Assembly: GCF_013284035.1 (NCBI RefSeq)
Contig: NZ_CP054141.1
Span: forward strand, 2,232,001-2,296,000
Reading direction: 5' to 3'
Length of the DNA: 64,000 bases
Origin: Flavobacterium sp. M31R6
Lineage (GTDB): Bacteria; Bacteroidota; Bacteroidia; Flavobacteriales; Flavobacteriaceae
In this document: piece by piece, positions 1-9,695 of the stretch
Position numbering within the stretch: position 1 is the first letter of the stretch
Layout of the letters: each line of letters begins with the position of its first letter
Position numbers and translations under genes: made by a program
The notes under the pieces: generated by a model
The model's input: the letters and a program-made list of their open reading frames with translations, nothing else
Databases searched by the model: none
Told to the model about the DNA's origin: nothing

Positions 1-1512
1 GATCATAATAATCCTCAATTAACTGTTAATAACAATTCTTTTATTTTGGAAATATATAAATCTGAATTTTTTGATTTTAACATAAACCAAAATAAAATTA
101 ATTTTATTATAATAAATCCCGCCAAATTTCCTGCTTCAATTAAAACTAGAATTAGAGTTAATAATCAAAGTTTCGGTTTAATTGCTAATGTTCAATCACC
201 TTTTCAAGGTGTTCTTTTGGTTGACCAAAATGAAAATATCATTGAGGAAGATGAAATATATTTGGATAAAATAAAAGGTTGGCGATTAATTACAAATTCT
301 CACAGTAAAGAGTACGAAGTAAGAATTTCGAATAATAAAAATCATGAAATTATAATATCAAAAAAGATTAAAAGAAATATAAAACCTTTATTTGAGTTTT
401 ATGATACTTTTAAATCACTATTTCAACTTTTTAATATTATCGATTCTGATAATTTCTTAAAAATGGATATTTGTGAAATTCTCCCGAATAGAAGAAGCAA
501 AACAATTAAAAGTTATAGTATCAAGCAGTTTTCTGAAACAATAAAATGGGAAATAAATTCTGAAAATGTTATAAAATTTACTGAAATCGAAAGTGTAGAT
601 ATTTCAAGCAGTGTGTATGCTTTACCAATAGATTGTGATTTAGAGTATATCGATAAGATCGAAATAAAAAAAGATTCAGACTTTTATTCAATTAATACAA
701 CTAACGTCAATAAATTTATTCTCTTCTCTGATAAAAATTCAAAATTCAAAATTAAACCCGAGTTTATCTCAGTTAATCCCGAAAATGAATTAACTACAAT
801 TGAGGATAGAAATATTCGAATAATGAACTATTCAAAGCTGCTTTTAACAGAAGATTTTAGTTGTGATATATGGAACAAGTTTTGGGTTTATTATTATTTA
901 TGTAAAGAAAATGATCTGCCTTTTGCAACATTTGATATTATAAAAGCAATTACAACATCATCCGAATTAGCAGCAAAGGCATTTACTTTTTTATCGTTAA
1001 AATTTGATTCTGGTGAATACAAATTTTCAGGAAATGATTTTATTGAATTAGAAAATGACTTAGGATTCTCTTTCCATTGGGTTAAACTATCTGATTGGGA
1101 GAATATCTGTCAAATTTATCCAGATACTTATGGAGCTATTGCCATTATGTTTAGTTTGAATTGGAATATGCTTAAAGTTTGTCTACTACAAAATGGTAAA
1201 AACAACAATTTTGTTTTTCATGCAGAATTGAACAATGTTAGAGAACGTTTAGGTGAAAGGGTATTAAATCAACTACCTTCTTATGAAATAGAAAAAGATA
1301 GAAATAAATATGTTAAACCTATTCCGCAAAAACAATGGAATAATCAAGTTAATATTCTTGTTATTGCACCTTTAACGGTTGCATCATCTATTTCGGGTAT
1401 TAATACAGGTCTTTGGCATGTCAATGGGGATAATTTCAGAAGAAGAATTAGGTATGTAGAAGACCTTGATAAAAAGTGGTATGAAGAATCATTAATTTAT
1501 TATTTAAATTAA
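1..1512 (+). CDS. DruH-like partner of the downstream helicase (5' end cut by window)
   Basis: The reading frame is open from base 1 with no stop, so this is the C-terminal part of a larger protein; the TTG at 46 is only an internal codon. It ends 8 bases before the giant helicase gene, so the two are almost certainly co-transcribed. No catalytic motif is visible. Near residues 295-370 it has a stretch with the key words LPFATFD and FHWVKLSDW, which resembles my memory of the STY4851/ECs_5259-type proteins that sit directly before DruE helicases in type III Druantia anti-phage loci. That resemblance and the gene order are the only reasons for the DruH-like call. It could instead be another helicase-associated protein of unknown function. 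Confidence 0.5.
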   Translation, partial: DHNNPQLTVNNNSFILEIYKSEFFDFNINQNKINFIIINPAKFPASIKTRIRVNNQSFGLIANVQSPFQGVLLVDQNENIIEEDEIYLDKIKGWRLITNSHSKEYEVRISNNKNHEIIISKKIKRNIKPLFEFYDTFKSLFQLFNIIDSDNFLKMDICEILPNRRSKTIKSYSIKQFSETIKWEINSENVIKFTEIESVDISSSVYALPIDCDLEYIDKIEIKKDSDFYSINTTNVNKFILFSDKNSKFKIKPEFISVNPENELTTIEDRNIRIMNYSKLLLTEDFSCDIWNKFWVYYYLCKENDLPFATFDIIKAITTSSELAAKAFTFLSLKFDSGEYKFSGNDFIELENDLGFSFHWVKLSDWENICQIYPDTYGAIAIMFSLNWNMLKVCLLQNGKNNNFVFHAELNNVRERLGERVLNQLPSYEIEKDRNKYVKPIPQKQWNNQVNILVIAPLTVASSISGINTGLWHVNGDNFRRRIRYVEDLDKKWYEESLIYYLN

Positions 1513-1520
1513 ACTAATAT

Positions 1521-4500
1521 ATGAGCCAAGAAATTAAATTTACAAAAATATATAGCGAAATTCAAGAAAGGTTAAAAGATTCTATTTTATCACTTTGGGC
1601 AACGGGGGACGCTCAATTTCAAGACTATTTAACAAATTTGTTTGAAGAAGAAAAATTGTTAGCCGAACCAGTTTTTCAAAATACTTTCCCTTGGACACCT
1701 GCAAAAGAAACTTTTGGGGATCTATCTAATTTATTTGATAACAAATTTATCAGCAAACTAGATAAAATTAAAGGTGAATATGAGTTTCCTAAAAATAGAA
1801 ATCCATATGAACATCAAATTAGAAGTTGGAATGCCCTTTTAAAAGAAAAAAAGTCTATTGCCGTTACAACAGGAACAGGCTCAGGTAAAACTGAATGTTT
1901 TATGTTGCCCGTTTTACAGGATTTGTATGAGAACTGTCAAGATGAACCAGGTATAAGAGCCATATTCTTATATCCTTTAAATGCATTAATTGGTAGTCAG
2001 AAAAAGAGAATGGATGCATGGGTTAAAGCGCTTGATGGCTTAACTTATGCAGTATATAATGGAAATACTCCAGATGGAAATACTCCTGCAAAACAAAGAA
2101 GCGAAGCGCGCCCTGAATTGATTGATAGAAAAGATATTAGAGAAACTCCTCCACAAATTCTTTTCACTAATCCCTCCATGTTAGAATATATCTTGGTTAG
2201 AGATAAAGACGTTTCTCTCTTAGAAAATTCAAAAGGGAAATTGCGTTGGATTTTATTAGATGAGGCACATACATTGGTAGGTTCAGCAGCTTCTGAAATG
2301 GCTTTGTTGATAAGAAGAGTTATTGATGCTTTTGAAGTTGATGTAAAAGACTTACGTTTCGCAATAACTTCAGCTACAGTAGGAAGTGGACCAGAAAGTG
2401 AAAATAGTTTAAAGGATTTCATGGCTAATCTTTGTGGTATTGAAAAACATCAAATTGAAGTGATTACTGGGAAAAGAGAATTTAAAGAGCTGCCTGATGA
2501 TTTTAAAATTCAAAGTAAAACAGAAATAGAACTATTAAGAAAGAAAGTTTACAATTCAGATGCCATTACTTTGTCTGAAATAACAAACAGTTTTATTACC
2601 AAGGATAGTTCATTTGACCAAAAATTAAAAGTTGTAGACAGTATAGTCGAAAATAAGCTTAATGATATTTCTATTTTACCATTAAGAGCCCACCTATTTT
2701 CTCGTGGCATCGGTGGTGTTTATGTTTGTTCAAATCCTAATTGTGATAAGCATAAAAATTTTGAAGCCAAAAGTTTAATGGGGACTATGACAACCTATGC
2801 TGAAAAAAACTGTTCACATTGTAATTTCCCAATGTTTGAATTGATTGCATGCCGTTCATGCGGTAATGAATTACTTAAGGCTGAAAAGCAAATAGATAAA
2901 GGTTATGAATTTTTAAAATTGTCGACATCAATTAATCAAGACAATTTTATTGTTGATGATATAGACAATGATGAAGACGAAAATACTTGTTCTCCCTCAC
3001 AATCATTTTTCTTTACAAAAAGAAACAACAGCAAAAGATATGTGGCTAATACGATTGATTTTGGTATTGATAATAATGGTAAAATAAACAGAAATCAAAA
3101 TGAATTTATAGAGGCGGATCGTGATGGTGAATGTGTTTGCCCCCATTGTTCAAGTAATCTGGAAAATCCTTTGCATTTTAGAATTTCTTCTTCTTTTATG
3201 AACAGAATTTTATCAGATGTATTTCTTGAAAATACACCAGGCGCGAATGAATTAAGAACAGAAATGCTTTGGGATGGGCATAAATACATATCGTTTACAG
3301 ACAGCCGACAAGGAACGGCCAAAATATCTGCGCTAATAAACATTGATAATGAGAACAATTGGATACGTTCCCAAATATTCCATTTAATTTGTACAGAACA
3401 ATTAAATACTACTCTGGATCGTACATTTGATTCTGCTGATTTAAAAGAACTGGAAGAACAATTATTACTTCAAAAAAATCCTTTACTAAAAAAAATCATA
3501 GAGGAAAGCATTGATAAAATAAAAGCCACAGCACAGAAAAGCAATGCAAAAGTGAGATTATCATGGAAACAATTATATGAATTTATAAATCCTAAGTCTG
3601 ATTTAAAAACATTATTCAAAAACAATAATCCTCGAGAGGGTAATGATGTTAATATTGAAAAATATTCAAGAGCATTACTTTTCGATAATTTTGCTAGAAG
3701 ATTACCCCGTGAACGTTCCTTAGAAAATCTAGGAATGGTTAGTTTGGTTTATCCTGATTTGGACAATGTTCAATTACCTAAAATTGCGGAGCAATATAAT
3801 ATAACAAATGAAGAATGGAAAAGTTTGTTAAAAATTGGTTTGGATTATATTATCAGAAATCAATTTTATTTCTTTTTAGATAATTCTATTTACCCTTATT
3901 CTACATCATTTCTAAAAAGTTTTCAAATTCATGATTTAGATTCTAATATTACAAACGCCAAAAAATGGCCTGCTTACAGTAGAAATGAAGTTCGTCCAAA
4001 TAGAATGTCACTATTATTATGTGCTGGATTGGGGTTTCATGATAGGTCAGAAATAACAAAAGAAATTGAGGAGGACATTAACAACCTTTTGATGCAAATT
4101 TGGAGAACCATAAAAGCAAGAATTTTAACTGCTGATGATAATGGCTTTAAACTTAATCTTGAAGAAAAAACTAGATTTCAATTACCTGACAAATTGTGGC
4201 TATGCCCAGTAAAAAGACGTTTAATAGACGCTCAATTTAGAGGTTTTTCTCCATGGATATCTGGTTCGTTTACTGAAGACAATATTAGACATTTTGAAAT
4301 AAAGCAAACGCAACCTTACTCATTTCCAAAATTTCAATTTCCGTTTAATAGAAATGAACATAATGAATTAGACTTAGAAGCCACTAAAAAATGGATTGTG
4401 GAAAATTCAATTGGTTGGAAAGAAAAAGGATTATGGAATAACATACATGAAAAAACAATTTTAAATAGACCTTTGTATTTGTCTGGAGAACATTCTGCTC

Positions 4501-7421
4501 AACAAAATGAAAAGAGATTAAAACAACTAGAAGATAAATTTGAGAAAGCAGAGATTAATATTCTTAACTGTTCTACCACTATGGAAATGGGGGTAGATAT
4601 TGGCGGTATCTCAACTGTTGTGATGAATAATGTACCGCCTGGTCCTGCAAATTATTTACAAAGAGCTGGGCGTGCTGGACGTAGAAAAGAAAGTAAATCA
4701 CTGGCTTTTACTGTTTGCACACCAAATCCTATTGGATTGAATGCTTTTAGTAAACCTACTTGGGCATTAACACATAAAATTGCCCCCCCTTTTATTTCTT
4801 TCAATAGCACACAAGTAATAGAAAGACATATCAATGCCTTTTTTTTGGGTAAGTTTGTTCAAACGGATGAAGTAAAAGGTATTAGAGTTACAGATAAAAT
4901 TGATAGCTTTTTCTTTGATGAAGTTGAACCGATTGCTGTCAAATTTAACAGTTGGTTATTGGGTAATGAGGCAGCCTCATTTTCAAATCAAGTAAAAAGT
5001 ATAACCAAAGAAACTAGTTTTGCAGATAAAAGTTTCAATTATATTTTAAACAAAGTTTTTTTAAATTTTAATAAAATACTAAATAAATCCAAAAACAAAA
5101 AAGAAGGTTTCGAAAATAAATTAAAGGAGATGGAAGCAGAATTTGGAAAAAATTCACCTGCATTCAAATCCATAAACATTCAATCTATTCAGTTTCTTAA
5201 TAAAAACGCTTTATCATATTTAGCTCAGGAAGGTTTTTTGCCAACGGCTGGTTTGCCTACAGGTGTTGTTGAATTTGATATAAGAAATATTGATGCAATA
5301 AATAAAAAGAATAGCAATTCAAGAGAAAACCCCTCCTACTTTATAACAAGAGCATTAACGGAGTTCGCTCCAGGCAATAATATAGTCATTGATGGTATGA
5401 ATTATCGTTCTTCTGGGATTATTTTAGATGATAACCGGGGAACACAATCCTCTAAAGAAATCATCCAATTATGTAATTCTTGTGGGTATCAAAGAATTGT
5501 AGAAGTTGCAGAGGGACAAAATATTGATACACAATGTCCACATTGCAATAATAACAATTTTAGAGGGATTAATTTTAACGACACAGATCTGCGTAGCAAT
5601 TTTACGGAAATGATTCAACCTGCTGGTTTTGCTGTGGATATTTATCAAACGGCTAATCGTAAAATATCAGAATCGTCTAAAATTCAATATGTGGATCCAT
5701 TATTAATCAATGTTAAACCTTGGGAACAAAACAGCAATAATATTTATGATATTAGAGAAAGCGAAGAGGACGGAGAAATATTGTATTACAATGTAGGTAA
5801 TGGTAATGGCTTCCATGTTTGTTTACACTGTGGTAAAACAGGTTTGTCATTGGAGGAACTTAATGACCATAGAAGATTAAGAGGAGGAAAAGACGATTCT
5901 GGCAACACTGCATGTTCTGGTAATTCTTCTCCTTCAGCAATAAAATCTAATGTAATATTAGGGGGAAGATTTAAAACAGATTTTTGCGAAATTAGAATTA
6001 GAGAGAAAACCGCCTATTCGAAAAATGAAACATTATTGTATTCATTAGGTTCAACTTTCGTGAAAGAACTGGCAAGTTATTTAGCCATTGAAGCAAATGA
6101 ACTGGATTTTGGGATCAAACGATATGACAATTATTATACAATTTTCATTTTTGACACGACGAAAGGCGGTGCAGGATACGCTAATCAATTCTTTTTATAT
6201 GCAGATGAAATATTTAAACAATCTCTCAATAAATTAGAATGTGAATGCCAAAATGCCTGCACCAAATGTTTAATTGATAGAAAGACCCAATGGCATATCA
6301 ATCTACTAGATAGAAATATAGTATTAGATTGGTTAAAAACTATAAATGATTTCAAGATTCCGGAGGATATCATAAATATTTATCCCTTAGCTAAAAGAAT
6401 GTTGGGAGGTATTAAACAAGAATTAGTCAAATTAAATTACGCATCAAAAATTAAGGAAATTTGGTTGTTTGTAAATCCTGCAATTCAAAATTGGGATTTA
6501 GATGGTAAATTGTTTTTAGAAAATTTAAAAAACAAAACAAAAATCAATATTGTTCTTAACGGCAATCCTATAATAGCTAATAATCAAGAGCTAATGACGG
6601 TAATTCAGCTTGCAGCGTGGTCTAGTTTATGGGTTAATAAGAGTACTGATAAGACACTATTTAAGGCGATTTCTTTGGCTCAACTTCAAGATGGAAGTAT
6701 TTATAGCTATTTTGTTAATGATCAAGTAATCCTTGACTTAAATAAAAATTGGGGAGAAACAAATAATGGGGAGCTATATAAAATTAATTTGCAAGCATTA
6801 CCTAATTTGGAAAAAATTGAAACAGACAAACTTTTAAATTCAGGTAATGTATTTGAGATCTACCTTGACACAGTTTTAAAGATACAGTCTGTAAATTTAG
6901 CAGATGAAGTACTTGCAAAACTAAAAAGTAAGGTAGATTTAAAAGCAAAAATGAATGGGAAAAAATTTAATATCTCATATTCTGACCGTTATTTAAAAAC
7001 ACCTTTTGGGTGCCTATTAATGTTACAATTTTTGGATCGACTACAAGTTGTTTTAAATTTTGAAATAGAAAATTTCACATTTTATGGTCAAAAATTTTAT
7101 AATGAAAGAACACCGTATAAAATTTTCCATGAGTTCAAAGATAGTGAATCCAGAGATAGTTATATAAAATCAATTGCTTACGAATTGAATTTAGATACTG
7201 TAAATGTTTTAAGTGATTCAATTCCTCATTACCGTTATTTTGAACTTAGTAATGATGAAAATAAAATAATTATAAGACCTGATGCTGGTGTAGAACATGG
7301 TTGGAATTTAAAAGATAGTAACGCAAGAGTCGAAGATGCTAACAGTTTAGATATACAATTTGAAATTTTAAAAATGAATAATCATCCTATTTTATATACT
7401 ATTAGTATTGAAAATAATTAA
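1521..7421 (+). CDS. Giant DEAD/DEAH helicase with DUF1998-type zinc module (Druantia DruE-like)
   Basis: This 1,966-residue SF2 helicase has Walker A TGTGSGKTE near residue 117, the DEAH box (LLDEAHT) near 246, an SAT motif near 284, and the C-terminal helicase motifs MEMGVDIGG near 1018 and QRAGRAGRR near 1046. Cysteine pairs occur in the middle (CSNPNC, CSHC, CRSCG) and later (CNSCG, CPHC). The cluster CECQNACTKC near 1573 is the hallmark of the DUF1998/MZB zinc-binding region of MrfA-like and DruE-like helicases. The length and the C-terminal extension of about 390 residues past that cluster fit Druantia DruE. The upstream partner gene supports a type III-like Druantia arrangement. Its likely role is ATP-driven translocation on DNA in anti-phage defence. 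A DISARM or Dpd-type relative is possible but less likely, because no matching partner genes are present. Confidence 0.75.
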   Translation: MSQEIKFTKIYSEIQERLKDSILSLWATGDAQFQDYLTNLFEEEKLLAEPVFQNTFPWTPAKETFGDLSNLFDNKFISKLDKIKGEYEFPKNRNPYEHQIRSWNALLKEKKSIAVTTGTGSGKTECFMLPVLQDLYENCQDEPGIRAIFLYPLNALIGSQKKRMDAWVKALDGLTYAVYNGNTPDGNTPAKQRSEARPELIDRKDIRETPPQILFTNPSMLEYILVRDKDVSLLENSKGKLRWILLDEAHTLVGSAASEMALLIRRVIDAFEVDVKDLRFAITSATVGSGPESENSLKDFMANLCGIEKHQIEVITGKREFKELPDDFKIQSKTEIELLRKKVYNSDAITLSEITNSFITKDSSFDQKLKVVDSIVENKLNDISILPLRAHLFSRGIGGVYVCSNPNCDKHKNFEAKSLMGTMTTYAEKNCSHCNFPMFELIACRSCGNELLKAEKQIDKGYEFLKLSTSINQDNFIVDDIDNDEDENTCSPSQSFFFTKRNNSKRYVANTIDFGIDNNGKINRNQNEFIEADRDGECVCPHCSSNLENPLHFRISSSFMNRILSDVFLENTPGANELRTEMLWDGHKYISFTDSRQGTAKISALINIDNENNWIRSQIFHLICTEQLNTTLDRTFDSADLKELEEQLLLQKNPLLKKIIEESIDKIKATAQKSNAKVRLSWKQLYEFINPKSDLKTLFKNNNPREGNDVNIEKYSRALLFDNFARRLPRERSLENLGMVSLVYPDLDNVQLPKIAEQYNITNEEWKSLLKIGLDYIIRNQFYFFLDNSIYPYSTSFLKSFQIHDLDSNITNAKKWPAYSRNEVRPNRMSLLLCAGLGFHDRSEITKEIEEDINNLLMQIWRTIKARILTADDNGFKLNLEEKTRFQLPDKLWLCPVKRRLIDAQFRGFSPWISGSFTEDNIRHFEIKQTQPYSFPKFQFPFNRNEHNELDLEATKKWIVENSIGWKEKGLWNNIHEKTILNRPLYLSGEHSAQQNEKRLKQLEDKFEKAEINILNCSTTMEMGVDIGGISTVVMNNVPPGPANYLQRAGRAGRRKESKSLAFTVCTPNPIGLNAFSKPTWALTHKIAPPFISFNSTQVIERHINAFFLGKFVQTDEVKGIRVTDKIDSFFFDEVEPIAVKFNSWLLGNEAASFSNQVKSITKETSFADKSFNYILNKVFLNFNKILNKSKNKKEGFENKLKEMEAEFGKNSPAFKSINIQSIQFLNKNALSYLAQEGFLPTAGLPTGVVEFDIRNIDAINKKNSNSRENPSYFITRALTEFAPGNNIVIDGMNYRSSGIILDDNRGTQSSKEIIQLCNSCGYQRIVEVAEGQNIDTQCPHCNNNNFRGINFNDTDLRSNFTEMIQPAGFAVDIYQTANRKISESSKIQYVDPLLINVKPWEQNSNNIYDIRESEEDGEILYYNVGNGNGFHVCLHCGKTGLSLEELNDHRRLRGGKDDSGNTACSGNSSPSAIKSNVILGGRFKTDFCEIRIREKTAYSKNETLLYSLGSTFVKELASYLAIEANELDFGIKRYDNYYTIFIFDTTKGGAGYANQFFLYADEIFKQSLNKLECECQNACTKCLIDRKTQWHINLLDRNIVLDWLKTINDFKIPEDIINIYPLAKRMLGGIKQELVKLNYASKIKEIWLFVNPAIQNWDLDGKLFLENLKNKTKINIVLNGNPIIANNQELMTVIQLAAWSSLWVNKSTDKTLFKAISLAQLQDGSIYSYFVNDQVILDLNKNWGETNNGELYKINLQALPNLEKIETDKLLNSGNVFEIYLDTVLKIQSVNLADEVLAKLKSKVDLKAKMNGKKFNISYSDRYLKTPFGCLLMLQFLDRLQVVLNFEIENFTFYGQKFYNERTPYKIFHEFKDSESRDSYIKSIAYELNLDTVNVLSDSIPHYRYFELSNDENKIIIRPDAGVEHGWNLKDSNARVEDANSLDIQFEILKMNNHPILYTISIENN

Positions 7422-7486
7422 TTGTGCAGATATACCGCACACATCGAGTTTACCTTTACAAAGTAAACCAATAAAAAGTAAATATT

Positions 7487-8749
7487 ATGTCTGAGCAAAC
7501 TGCTATCCAATGCCCTAATTGTGGAACTTCTATCGATGTGAATGATATTCTTAAACATCAATTAGAAGATAAAATTAGACAAGAATACCAACAAAAAGCA
7601 AACCAACAAGCTAAAGAATTAGCAACCAAAAACGAAGCGTTAGAAAAAGCCAAAGCCGATTTTGAAGCCAAGAAAAAACAGGAAAACGAACTATTTGCAG
7701 AACGCTTAGAACTAGCTAAAAAAGTATCTGAAAAAGATATAACAGAAAAGTTAAAAAAGAAGCTGGAAGAGGAAAGCAAAGACAGAGTAACGGAAATGGA
7801 AAAAGAACTATCTGAAAAATCAGAAAAGTTACGAGAATTAAGTAAAATGGAAGGCGAAGTGGCTAAACTACAACGCGAAAAACTCGAGCTGAAGGATACT
7901 ATTGAAACAGCCGCTCAAAAGCAATTAAACGAAACCCTAGCTGTAGAACGTGAAAAAATCCGTAAACAAGAAGATGATAAAAATGAATTGAAATTTGCTG
8001 CGCTCCAAAAACAATTAGAGGATCAAAAGAAATTGACTGAGGAAATGAAACGCAAGCAAGAACAAGGTTCTATGCAGTTACAAGGTGAAGTGTTGGAATT
8101 AGCCATTGAAGACTGGTTGGCTTCTCAATTTCCATTAGACACCATCGATGAGATAAAAAAAGGAGCTATCGGTGCCGATTGTTTGCAGATTGTAAACACC
8201 AGAGAACTACAAAATTGCGGCACGATTTACTATGAAAGTAAGCGCACAAAAGCTTTCCAACACACTTGGATTGAAAAATTTAAGAATGATATTCGAGAAA
8301 AAAATGCTACTTTAGGGGTTTTGGTTACCGAAGTCTTGCCTATTGGCATGGACCGTTTGGGACTCAAAGACGGTATTTGGATTTGTACTTTCGAGGAATT
8401 CAAAGGGTTAAGTGCTGTCTTACGAGAGTCAGTAATAAGTGTAAGTAAAGCGATGCAAAACCAAGAAAACAAAGGAGATAAAATGGCGATGTTGTATGAT
8501 TTTCTAACCAGTAATCAATTTCATTTGCAAATGGAAGGTATTGTGGAAGGATTTAGCCAAATGCAAAATGATTTAGTGAAAGAAAAAAGAGCCATGCAAA
8601 GCATTTGGAAACAACGAGAAAAACAAATTAGCAAAGTAATTAATAACGCTATCAATATGCACGGTTCTATTCGCGGTATTGCAGGTAATGCGGTACAATC
8701 AATCAAGGCACTGGAGTTAGATAATGAAATAAATGTAATAGAAGAATAA
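7487..8749 (+). CDS. DUF2130 coiled-coil protein with PD-(D/E)XK-like core
   Basis: The N terminus carries a zinc-ribbon knuckle (CPNCG, residues 9-13). A long charged coiled coil rich in Lys, Glu and Gln follows (about 20-195), and then a globular DUF2130 domain. In that domain E204, D231 (GADCLQIV) and E250-S-K252 (IYYESKR) have the spacing of a PD-(D/E)XK nuclease core. That suggests a DNA-cleaving or DNA-binding role; catalysis is inference. It starts 65 bases after the helicase, across a short stem (7448-7453 with 7463-7468), and is followed 13 bases later by the nucleotidase-like gene. DUF2130 proteins are known near type I restriction operons, which fits the hsdM, hsdS and hsdR genes downstream. 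Codon use is less AT-rich than in the helicase, so the two may have different origins. Confidence 0.75.
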   Translation: MSEQTAIQCPNCGTSIDVNDILKHQLEDKIRQEYQQKANQQAKELATKNEALEKAKADFEAKKKQENELFAERLELAKKVSEKDITEKLKKKLEEESKDRVTEMEKELSEKSEKLRELSKMEGEVAKLQREKLELKDTIETAAQKQLNETLAVEREKIRKQEDDKNELKFAALQKQLEDQKKLTEEMKRKQEQGSMQLQGEVLELAIEDWLASQFPLDTIDEIKKGAIGADCLQIVNTRELQNCGTIYYESKRTKAFQHTWIEKFKNDIREKNATLGVLVTEVLPIGMDRLGLKDGIWICTFEEFKGLSAVLRESVISVSKAMQNQENKGDKMAMLYDFLTSNQFHLQMEGIVEGFSQMQNDLVKEKRAMQSIWKQREKQISKVINNAINMHGSIRGIAGNAVQSIKALELDNEINVIEE

Positions 8750-8762
8750 AGCAACTAAATAT

Positions 8763-9689
8763 ATGCCAGTAGATTTATCAAAAATATTAGTAGTGGGAGT
8801 TTCGACAAGGGCTTTATTCAATCTGGAAGAAGAAAATAAGATTTTTGAAGAACTAGGAATTGAAGCCTTTAGAGATTATCAATTAAAAAATGAAGATGAA
8901 CTTTTAGAAGCAGGAACGGCTTTTCATTTGGTAAGAAGTTTATTAGAATTAAACAAAGTTGCCGATGAAAAGATTGTTGAAGTTGTGGTGATGTCAAGAA
9001 ATAGTCCTGAAACAGGCATGCGAGTACTGAACACAATTGAAAAATATAAATTAGACATAACAAGAGTGGCTTTTACAGGTGGAGAACCTTTATCTCCATA
9101 TATAGATGCGTATGGTATTGATTTGTTTCTATCAAAAGACCAAATCGATATTCAAACTATTATTGACTCTAATGAATGTGCTGCTGCATTTATATATGAT
9201 CCTCCAAAAGCCTTTTCATCATTGGATCCAAGAGTGAAAATTGCCTTTGATGCAGATGCTGTTTTGTTTTCAGATGAATCGGAATATCGATATAAAACGG
9301 AAGGAATGGATTCATTCCATAAATATGAAAAAGAACATGAAGATGATGCTTTGGCTGAAGGTCCTTTTGCAAAATTATTAATAAAATTATCTAAGATACA
9401 AGAACATTTGCCAATGCGAATAGAATATTCGCCGTTAAGACTAGCAATCGTTACAGCAAGAAATGCTCCTTCACACAAAAGAGTCATTAAAACATTAAGA
9501 AAATGGGGGGTGTACGTAGATGAAGTATATTTTTTAGGAGGATTAAGTAAGGACAAGATTTTAAAAGCTATGGGAGCACAAATATTTTTTGATGATCAAG
9601 ATACCCATCTAATTGACAGTTGTAAAGTAGTTCCATCTGCAAAAGTTCCTTATCAAACTACCTCTAAATTGAATGAAATAACACAATAA
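8763..9689 (+). CDS. Cytosolic 5'-nucleotidase family protein (PF06189-like)
   Basis: The 308-residue protein matches the NT5C1-type family. It has an N-terminal VGVSTRALF segment, a central TGGEPLSPYI region (about 105-115), the HAD-like acidic motif AFDADAVLF with D163 and D165, and the C-terminal FFDDQDTHL. Family members remove the 5' phosphate from nucleoside monophosphates. It begins 13 bases after the DUF2130 gene and ends 6 bases before hsdM, so it belongs to the restriction-modification operon and is unlikely to be a housekeeping gene. Nucleotide-degrading enzymes in defence operons can act as effectors that drain nucleotides; here that is only an inference. The acidic motif is intact and the length is normal, so the gene looks functional. 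Confidence 0.8.
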   Translation: MPVDLSKILVVGVSTRALFNLEEENKIFEELGIEAFRDYQLKNEDELLEAGTAFHLVRSLLELNKVADEKIVEVVVMSRNSPETGMRVLNTIEKYKLDITRVAFTGGEPLSPYIDAYGIDLFLSKDQIDIQTIIDSNECAAAFIYDPPKAFSSLDPRVKIAFDADAVLFSDESEYRYKTEGMDSFHKYEKEHEDDALAEGPFAKLLIKLSKIQEHLPMRIEYSPLRLAIVTARNAPSHKRVIKTLRKWGVYVDEVYFLGGLSKDKILKAMGAQIFFDDQDTHLIDSCKVVPSAKVPYQTTSKLNEITQ

Positions 9690-9695
9690 TAATAA

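Noticed and set aside
2045-2422. Minus-strand open frames inside the giant helicase (and similar frames inside other large genes)
   Set aside because: They are shadows of strongly supported genes with intact motifs on the other strand and show no family resemblance or own context.
7448-7468. Terminator between the Druantia-like helicase and the DUF2130 gene
   Set aside because: The 6-bp stem GTTTAC/GTAAAC is not followed by a T-run, so read-through is likely; it may be a processing site.
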